A DNA stretch of 64,000 bases from Ottelia alismoides. Taxonomy: Eukaryota; Streptophyta; Magnoliopsida; Alismatales; Hydrocharitaceae. Position numbers and translations under genes: made by a program. Location: assembly GCA_037367405.1 (NCBI GenBank), contig JAZKJV010002951.1:186001-250000 (forward strand), read 5' to 3'. Of this stretch, positions 56,659 to 64,000 are shown in pieces. Numbering within the stretch: position 1 is the stretch's first letter; each line of letters begins with the position of its first letter. Under the pieces are notes generated by a model. It saw only the letters and a list, made by a program, of their open reading frames with translations. It was not told the DNA's origin and searched no databases.

Positions 56659-59600
56659 TGACGAGCCGCGGATCTACCCTTTTGATGTGGTCTAGTTGAC
56701 GTGTGCGTTGCAGTCGGATAGATCCGCGTCGATCAAAAATTACCGCACAAATCTATTAATTGTCTAATGAAATAACGCGCGGTTTTATGTTTATTTAGCC
56801 TGGGCAAGCCCCAGGGTCGACTCAAGGAGGCAAAGGAACAACTCGGGATTAGATTAGATGGATTAGATTGCGGTTTTTCAAGTGAGATTTTTTTAATTTT
56901 TTTATGCAATAAAAATATGGAATGCAAAATATGAATTGGATTAAGCAAATAAGTAAATAACCGACTTTGCCAAATTTAATTTTAATGTAAAATTAATTAA
57001 AATCAGCCAAGTGATATTTTTCCTAAGAACCTAATCCAACAATGTATGCAAAATGTATTTTTTTTGGATTTTTTAGGTTTAAAATGCACAAATGAAAAAT
57101 GCAAACTTTTTTGGTGTTTATATGCAATTTTTCGTGCAAATGAAATGCAAAAATTATGAAAATTTTACTGCAAGCTAACTATGATGAAATGAAGCTACAT
57201 TAATATTTTTGGAATTTTTTGACTCTGATTTTTTATGAATTTTTTTTATTGAAAATAGAGCGATTGTGGGTATTTAATTCCTAATAAATCCACGAAATTA
57301 AATTATCCAAAGACCTATTTATCTCAAATAGATATTTTAATAAGGAATCCAGAAGACTTGAAATTTCCTAAAAATATTATTCATGGAAATAATTAAAAAT
57401 TATCTACAGAAATCACTCTAGAATTTATTTTACGCAAACGACATCTCAAATTTGGACTGTAATAAAAGAACACTTAGAGGCATCATCTACAATATTTTCA
57501 TAATTTTTGGAGCAAGAATTGTATTTGTGCAAATTTTAGAGCAAAAATGGGTAAAATATCACTGAATTTCAATCTCTGATTTTTAATAAAATGTCAAATG
57601 CTCACAAAATTGCAAATAAATTGTCACAAGATAAAGAATTAGTTGCTCTATAAAATGATATTTTTAATCAAAATAAATGATGCAAGATAGCAGTCCAAAT
57701 CAATGCATAAAGGTAGGGTTGTCTACACAATACAAAAATTGAAATAAACAAATTGAAATGTGCCTAAGGGCACTTTTGCAATTAAAACAACTTGCAGGAT
57801 GCAAATGCAATTTTCGCAAAATAAGAAAAATTGACCTTCTTTGGGTTCCTAGCTTGGAATCCAAGTTAGGGCACAAGGAACGTGGGTGGGCGTGGTCGGG
57901 GCGGTGAGTATGGCGTTCAGGGGGCTGCGCGGAGGGTGTCGGAGAGGGGCACGCGCTGCCGTGCAGTTGGAGGCGTGGAGATCAGGCGCAGGCGGCCGCG
58001 CGGGGACGAGTGGGTGGCAGGCCGGCGGGTTCAGGGCGACGCAGTTGGCGCACTCCGGGCGGTGGCGGCGCTGCGCCTCGTGCGACCGTGAGGGCGAGCG
58101 GCAACGCGAAGCGCGAGGGCTGAAGACGGTGGTAGGTGGTGGTGCGCCGCCGTGGGGGTGGGGCAGCAGTGGCGATGTTGTTCTCGCATGCAGGGGTGGC
58201 ACCTGGTTGGCTATGAGTCGGCGGCGCGACGCTGCGACAGGGGGAGGGAATGCAGCCGCTGGGGGCAGAGTCTTGGGGGCAGTGCAGCGGCCCGGTGCCT
58301 GGGACGTACGGATTGTGGCGATGTGGCCACGCGCGGCTGCGCGCTGGAGGTTCGAGGATGGGCGGAGCAACGGCCAGGAGGGGGAGCTCACGACCTGGCC
58401 GGGCAGTGGCCGGCGCGGAGGCGATGTTGACGGAGGAGGTGGCGGTCGTCGATGGAGGCGTGCTAGACGTGCAACCTGTCCCTTTTTTTAATTTTTCTTT
58501 TGCATTTTTTTTGTATTTTCTTTGTAAACTGCAATCAGTGGTAAAAATGAAATTAAAAAAATAATGAATGATGAGAGTGGTGGCGGTGGTTAATGATGTG
58601 TTTGATTGTGATGAATAATATGAAGAACAATAAGGAAAAATTTTTTAGATAAAAATAAAATGACAAGGAAAATAAGAAGGGTACTTACCTGCGGTTCGCT
58701 GGATTTTGGAGCCACGGTGTGCGGCTTCCGTCGTGGCCTCGATCAGCTTGGCGAAAAGCCGAGAAGCTAGGCAATCCACTTGTGGAGGAATGCTACGCGA
58801 ACAAGGCTCGCGGATCTCACCGATAGCCGAAGATGGCTGGAACTCGTCGTCGCTCTACAGACTAAGGTTGTCGCTGTCACCTCGACCTCTCTGGAGCTGG
58901 AATTCTTCTCACGAAATTGGCGGATGATGAGAAATGATGGAGGTGATGGTGAATATAAAGGAATGAAAGGGAGTTAGAAAATGACTGGAGAAGGTGGAGA
59001 CAATGGTGGAGGAAGTGGGGTAAGTGTGGCTTGGAGTAGAAGGTAAGTAAGGATGAAGAAGTAAAAGGGAGAAAAAATAAACAAAATAATAAAATAAAAT
59101 AGTAGGCTACTAAAAATAATAAAAATAGTAATAAAATAATAATAATATTAATAAATCCGAAAATAATAAAATAAATCCGAAAATAAATAAAAAGGGGTGA
59201 CATGTGGCGGTTCCAGGAGCTGCCTCATGTCGCTCCTAGAAAATTCAAAAATTAAATGAAAAAAAATAAAAAATAAATAACAAAAGGGATTAAATAAAAA
59301 AGTGGTCAACATGAAAGTTGTTCGTCTCGACGAGATCTACAATTTTCATGAAGGGCCGAAAATCAAAAGAAGACAACTGTACGAAAAGTATTTTTGGGTG
59401 GTACCTTATAGATATAAAATACGACATTTTATCTTTTTTAATTTTTTATCATTTTTAAAAGAGAGAAAAATCAAATTAAAAATAGAGAAAATATAAAAAG
59501 AATATTTACAACTTAATCTAATTTTTTTTAGATTTTTAATAATTAAGAAAATAAAAGTATAAAATACATGGGCAAAAAGGTCAATATGTACAATATACAA

Positions 59601-60093
59601 AAGGGGCCCAAAACCCAAGTTTTGCATACGAGCTCTGATTTTAATGAAATTGGTCTTGTTTCGAAGGTCTTTGAGTGCATGTTACTTTAAAAGTGAGTAT
59701 ACCTAATTCAGAGGTTGTATGAGAGAGATATGTGCATTTTAAGGTTCATGGTTTCAAACTTGGATTGGGGTTTTATTGGTCAATTTGTCAAGTTAGTATT
59801 TTTTTGATATTTTTCCTTTATTAGTGTTAGTAATATATACACTATAGAGTTGGTTTTGCTGGATTCGGAGTTAGTATAAAATATATACAAATAGGGAAAT
59901 ATGGTGAATATACAGGTGAATATTTACAAATGAAATTGCCTTCTTATTTTATGCAAATATGAATGCTAAAATGCAGATATTATGCTTGCATGCATGAATG
60001 CTAATTATGCAATATAAGTGGAAATATGCATCTAATTACTCGGGAACAAAGCTCTATTTTCAACTTTAAGAGTGATGAATCACATATTCATCA
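56659..60093 (-). mobile_element. Athila-like solo LTR (minus orientation) in the Athila pol region
   Basis: It begins TGACGAGCCGCGGATCTACC, matching TGATGAGCGCGAAATCCACC of the LTR at 30420, and ends with TGATGAATCAC...ATTCATCA at 60073-60093. The exact duplication CCCGC flanks it (56654-56658 and 60094-60098). It contains the GGGTCGACTCAAGGA motif (about 56812), a GC-rich block (57880-58480) whose ORFs are compositional, and the AGTTGT...ACAACT hairpin (59308-59355). No internal region is present, so it arose by LTR-LTR recombination. The Athila frame continues across it (VWADP, then ASRALAT). Confidence 0.92.
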
Positions 60094-60098
60094 CCCGC

Positions 60099-60633
60099 AT
60101 CACGAGCTCTTGCCACATCTTCAGACAGTGAAGACTCACAGATCATGGAAGATTAGAGTTCGGAGAGCACACTCATGGCACAGGATACAATAGAGGCTGT
60201 GTATCATGATCAGGATAGCGAAGACGATTTTATTTCACGTGCTTCAGATTCAGATTCCTCAGACACAGACACCAGTTTTGACTGGCAGGAGTTCAATGAA
60301 TATTAACCGTGTCTGGTGCCTACAGAGCAGACATGTAGGGCGGAGAGTGAGCCAGGTCCGTTGACAGATATACTAACAGAGCCATCTTCGTCAGATTTAC
60401 CATTGCAGCGAGAGTTCTCACACACAGATCTGTTAGCATTCATTCAGACATACCCGAAGCCAGATTTACCAGCTCCCACTTGTCCAGAATTGAAGACCTT
60501 ACCGCAGAGCATGAAGTACAGTTTCCTTGCGGGTGAGCCAGATATGTTCCCAGTCATTATCTCAGTGTATTTGACTGAAGATCAAGAATCTCGTCTGATG
60601 GAGGTTCTTGAAAGAAACCGCAAGGCAATATGA
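60099..60633 (+). pseudogene. Athila pol linker between protease and RT
   Basis: Acidic, Ser/Asp-rich frames (SDSDSSDTDTSFDWQEF) lead into PAPTCPELKTLPQSMKYSFL and QESRLMEVLERNRKAI, the conserved run-up to Athila RT. A TGA at 60631-60633 sits where the family usually has glycine (KAIGW). Confidence 0.8.
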
Positions 60634-62103
60634 TGGAGTGTGGCTGACCTCCAGGGGATAAGTCCGGCCCTGTGCTCCCACCAAATTTATCTCGAAGAAG
60701 ACGCCAAGCCCTCGCGTGAGTTCCAGCAAAGGCTGAACCCGAATCTTCGAGAAGTGGTTATGTAGGAAATATCTAAGTGGTGGAGCGCCGATTTTATCTA
60801 CGCCATCTCTGACTCTAAGTGGGTTAGTCCATTGCATGTGGTACCCAAGAAGACGGGTATCAACACAGTTGTGAACGAGTCTGGAGAGGAGATATCCACC
60901 CGAGTATCCACTTCTTGGAGGGTCTGTGTGGACTACAGACGATTGAATCAGGCCACCAAGAAGGACCACTTCCCTCTACCATTCATAGATCAGATCATTG
61001 AGAGATTAGCTGGGAAGAGTTACTACTGCTTTTTGGATGGGTATTCGGGATACAATCAAGTGGCCATAACGCCCGAAGACCAAGAGAAAACAACGTTCAC
61101 CTGTCCGTTTGGGACGTATGCTTTTTGACGGATGTCCTTTGGATTATGTAATGCCCCGGCTACAATCCAAAGGTGCATGCTCTCTATTTTCTCGGACATG
61201 GTTGGTGAATTTTTAGAGGTCTTCATGGATGACTTCTCGGTCTATGGTGACAGTTTTGATGTATGTCTTGATTACCTAGACCGAGTACTTCAGCGCTGCA
61301 TTGAGGTCAACTTAGTCTTGTCTTGGGAGAAGAGTCACTTCATGGTGACTCAGGGGACAGTTCTTGGCCACATCTTCTCCAACAGGGGCATGGAGGTCGA
61401 CCCGACCAAGGTGGATACCATCAAGAAGCTCAATCCACCGTCCAATATACGACAGTTGCGGTCTTTTCTGGGGCATGTCGGTTTTTACCGACGGTTCATA
61501 CAGGACTTTAGCAAAATTGCCCGACCGCTCACAGATTTGTTGACAAAAGACACTGAGTTCCTTGTAGATGATAAGTGTCTTGCATCATTTGAGACTCTCA
61601 AGAATCTAGTTGTCGAGGCTCCTGTCCTTCAGCCGCCTGATTGGTCTCTCCCATTCGAGATCATGACAGATACTTCTAATTTTGCCGTAGGGGCTGTGCT
61701 AGGACAGAGGAGAGATGGAGCGCTTTTTGCCATTCACTACGCTAGCCGAACAATGGATGCCGCTCAGCGGAATTACACAGTCACAGAAAAGGAGATGCTA
61801 GCTGTAGTCTTTGCCTTGGATAAGTTTCGATCTTATATTCTTGGATCTAAAGTGACTATCTATACTGATCACACCGCCATCCGATACTTAATGGCAAAGA
61901 AGGATGCCAAAGCCAGATTGACCAGATGGATCCTTCTACTCCAGGAGTTTGATATAGAGATTAAGGATAAACATGGAGTCAAAAATGTTGTGGCGGATCA
62001 CCTCTCCCATTTAGAGAACATTGAGGATTCGGATCAGACTACACCTATTACAGAGACATTTCCAGATGAGGCGATCCTTGCAATCACCTCACTTGCATGG
62101 TAA
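60634..62103 (+). pseudogene. Athila reverse transcriptase and RNase H
   Basis: RT: WSVADLQGISP, a TAG at 60763-60765, SWRVCVDYRRLNQATKKDHF, YYCFLDGYSGYNQVAI, a TGA at 61126-61128 replacing an expected arginine, [16 protein letters not shown], and the catalytic FMDDFSVYG with Asp codons at 61228-61233. The thumb follows ([15 protein letters not shown]). RNase H at about 61665-62010 keeps its acidic residues in [29 protein letters not shown] and [10 protein letters not shown]. The stretch from 61132 to 62103 is open for 323 codons, so this part has decayed least. Confidence 0.95.
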
Positions 62104-62434
62104 GCTGATATTGTGAATTATCATGTTTCGAAGAAAGTTCCACAAGATTGGCCAGACAGCGACTTGAGACCTTTCTTGCAAAGGTAAAGTTGTACCATTG
62201 GGAGAATTCCACTCTTTATCATGAAGGAGGGGATAACATCTGGAGACGGTGTATTCCTCAAGAAGAGCAACATAGTGTCCTCACCTATTGCCACAAGCTT
62301 GAGGCAGGAGGACATCATTCTGGGAGATGGACAACACAGAAGGTGCTTCAATCCGGCCTTTGGTGGCCTACCCTCTTCAAGGATTTAGATGAATTCATGA
62401 AGAGGTGTACTGACTGTCAGAAAATGGGCACTTG
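62104..62434 (+). pseudogene. Athila integrase, N-terminal zinc-binding part
   Basis: HSVLTYCHKLEAGGHHSGRW and FMKRCTDCQKMGTC hold the HHCC zinc-binding residues of Ty3 integrases. A frameshift separates it from RNase H near 62180. The reading frame is cut after GTC by the hAT element at 62435. Confidence 0.9.
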
Positions 62435-62909
62435 CAAGCTTGCAAAAGTCGGCCGACTAGGCCGACTAGTCGGCCCGACTAGTCGAGTCGGGGGGGTAGC
62501 CGACTCGACCAGGCCTAGTCGGCCCTTAGTCGGTCCACCCGACTAGTCGGGCCGACTAGTCGGGCCGACTAGTCGGCCTAGTCGGCCGACTAATCGGCCG
62601 ACTTTTACAACAACCTTTTTTATTTTTTTTGTTTTTCACTTTTTTTAAAAGCAAACATATTCTAATACGCTTAATGTTATATTTAAAGTCAATTACTTCT
62701 TTTGTTTCATCATGATGTCATATAAAATGTACAAATACATGTATATACATACGAATATATGTATAAAAAACTGATTTATATATTTAAAATAATTAAAAAT
62801 TCAAAACCGACTATTGACCGACTAATTCCGACTAGTCGCCCGACTGCCGACTAATCCTTAGTAGGTGAACCCGCCGACCGAGTACCGACTACCGCTTTCT
62901 GCAACCTTG
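62435..62909. mobile_element. Non-autonomous hAT element, copy B, inside the Athila integrase
   Basis: The left end is CAAGCTTGCAAAAG and the complement of the right end is CAAGGTTGCAGAAAG, flanked by the exact 8-base duplication GGCACTTG (62427-62434 and 62910-62917). Both ends are packed with GTCGGCCGACTAGTCGG-type palindromic repeats around an AT-rich core. Ends, subterminal repeats, size and duplication length match copy A at 2375-2825. Here the subterminal repeats are much more regular. The integrase frame joins cleanly across it (KMGTC, then TCEQRD). Confidence 0.92.
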
Positions 62910-62917
62910 GGCACTTG

Positions 62918-63825
62918 TGAACAGAGAGATATGATGCCAATACAACCCATTCATTTCTGTGAGGTTTTTGATGCATGGGGCATCGATTTCATGAGCCCAT
63001 TTCCTAAGAGTCAAGGATTTGAGTATATCTTGCTTGCTGTAGATTATGTGAGTCGTTGGGTTGAGGCCATCCCCACCCGAACCGCAGATGCTAATAACGT
63101 TTGCAAATTCTTGAGGAAAAATATCATTTCACGGTTCGGGGTACCTAGAGTTTTGATATCAGACGGGGGGACTTATTTTATCAATGACAAGGTAAGGGCC
63201 CTTGCTAACGAGTTCAGCATAGATCATAGAGTTGCCACTCCTTATCATCCATAGACGAATGGTCTTGCTGAGGTTTCTAACAGGGAGATTAAGACTATAT
63301 TGCAGAAGGTAGTTCGCCCAGACCGAAAGGATTGGTCACAACTTTTGGACTCGGTCTTGTGGGCATATCGGACATCCTTCAAGACTCCATTGGGTACATC
63401 TCCATTCTGACCCGTTTATGGCAAGCCATGCCACTTACCAGTTGAGATAAAGCATAAGTCACTATGGGCTATTACTGAGATATTTTTGGATCCAGAGAAT
63501 GTAGGAGATCAGAGAAAGGCAGAATTGGCAGCCCTGGAGGACTTAGAGATACAACCTTTTCAAGTAACCTACAGTATAGGGAACGAGTGAAGATATGGCA
63601 TGATTCTCACATCAGCCATAAGCAGTTTGAACCGAATCAGAAAGTATGGTTATTCGATGCAAGGCTAAAGCTATTTCCAGGGAAGTTGCAGAGCAAGTGG
63701 AAGGGACCATACTTGGTCCGGAAGGTGCACGGCAATGGCAGCATTGATATATCTGAGATGTCATCAGAATCCACCTTCCGAGTTAACGGTTAGCGCCTGA
63801 AGCCATATCTAGATCATGATCCGCT
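62918..63825 (+). pseudogene. Athila integrase, catalytic core and C-terminal domain
   Basis: The core has FDAWGIDFMSPFPKS (first Asp), RVLISDGGTYFIND (second Asp) and, after a TAG at 63252-63254 in place of glutamine, [19 protein letters not shown] (Glu). [16 protein letters not shown] follows, with a TGA near 63408, then YGKPCHLPVEIKHKSLWAI. A frameshift near 63570 leads to the C-terminal domain, HISHKQFEPNQKVWLFDARL, KWKGPYLVRKV and FRVNG, then RLKPYLDHD. This is the end of pol; an env-like ORF, if present, would lie beyond the window. Confidence 0.93.
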
Positions 63826-64000
63826 GATCGTCGATGTTGCCCCGATTCATTTTGCATGAGGTGTGGTTTTTAACTCACATCATTTGCATCTCATGCCTGA
63901 TTTTCACTTCCTCTCGCAAATGTATAGATCCAGATGTCCATATCACACATTCTTTTGTCTAACACCCCATTCTATCTTATGATTATGCTATACTTAGGGT
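63826..64000 (+). other. Sequence downstream of Athila pol
   Basis: No gene was recognised in the last 175 bases. It is expected to be the start of the Athila 3' non-coding or env-like region, cut by the window edge. Confidence 0.4.

Larger units (their letters stand above)
47240..64000 (+). mobile_element. Athila-type Ty3 retrotransposon, 5' LTR through integrase (continues past the window)
   Basis: The order is 5' LTR, Asp-tRNA-type primer site, leader, gag, protease, RT, RNase H, integrase. This is the Ty3 order, and the FMDD box and primer site place it in the Athila lineage. It is interrupted by an LTR fragment (about 52818-53800), a solo LTR (56659-60093) and a hAT element (62435-62909). 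The 5 bases before the LTR are ATCCT; the matching duplication and 3' LTR are beyond 64000. Stops and deletions in gag, protease, RT and integrase make it non-functional. Confidence 0.9.

Noticed and set aside
57849..58564. ORFs of up to 201 residues in the solo LTR
   Set aside because: GC-rich LTR block; frames on both strands, low-complexity Gly/Arg/Ala content and no conserved start.
56681..60093. Placing the left end of the solo LTR at the TGATGTGG near 56684
   Set aside because: The flanks do not match there. Starting at TGACGAGCC (56659) gives an exact CCCGC duplication and aligns with the related LTR start.
62440..62600. GTCGGCCGACTAGTCGG repeats as an operator array or satellite
   Set aside because: They lie within a hAT element with inverted ends and an 8-base duplication, so they are subterminal repeats.

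Overview
This window is plant nuclear DNA. One protein-coding gene is recognisable: on the minus strand at 2849-4086 are the first two coding exons of a DICER-LIKE 1 (DCL1) homologue, the nuclear RNase III enzyme that processes plant microRNA precursors. Almost everything else is transposable-element sequence in nested stacks, which suggests a large, repeat-rich angiosperm genome. I cannot name the species. No bacterial, organellar or viral genes and no CRISPR array were seen.

Layout. 1-2366: a broken L1-type LINE, a purine-rich tract and the 3' end of an RTE-type LINE, probably inside a long DCL1 intron. 2375-2825: a non-autonomous hAT element (target-site duplication, TSD, ATGAGCGC) just inside the DCL1 intron. 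2849-4086: DCL1 exons 2 and 1, with the leader upstream. 4500-6200: AT-rich intergenic DNA with a long foldback carrying a small hAT MITE. 6202-15244: a complete but decayed CACTA (En/Spm) transposon, TSD AAC. 15248-21905: an old Ty1/copia element split by a Ty3 solo LTR, then partly tandem-duplicated, with a tRNA-derived SINE in one copy. 22667-23653: a small palindrome and GC-rich LTR-like sequence.

23654-46075: a full-length Ty1/copia element (TSD GTCAT, LTRs about 2.5 kb, initiator-Met primer site). Its polyprotein is interrupted at the start of reverse transcriptase by a complete, minus-strand, non-autonomous Athila-like Ty3 element at 30420-42061 (TSD GGACC, LTRs about 3.3 kb, Asp-tRNA-type primer site, no RT or integrase). 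46081-47239: LTR-like remains. 47240 to the window end: a plus-strand Athila-type Ty3 element with 5' LTR, primer site, gag, protease, RT, RNase H and integrase. It is interrupted by an LTR fragment in gag, a solo LTR at 56659-60093 (TSD CCCGC) and a second copy of the hAT family inside integrase at 62435-62909 (TSD GGCACTTG). Its 3' LTR lies beyond the window.

How the parts relate. Order of insertion can be read from the nesting and the TSDs. The Athila-like elements share a terminal LTR palindrome and a GTTCGACC-type motif near the LTR 3' end. The autonomous element and the RT-less one also share a structured non-coding leader between primer site and gag, which suggests that the RT-less family is mobilised in trans by Athila proteins. 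The RTE LINE 3' end and the SINE 3' tail share a block, consistent with LINE-driven SINE movement. All TE coding regions examined carry stops, frameshifts, deletions or insertions, so no element here looks autonomous now.
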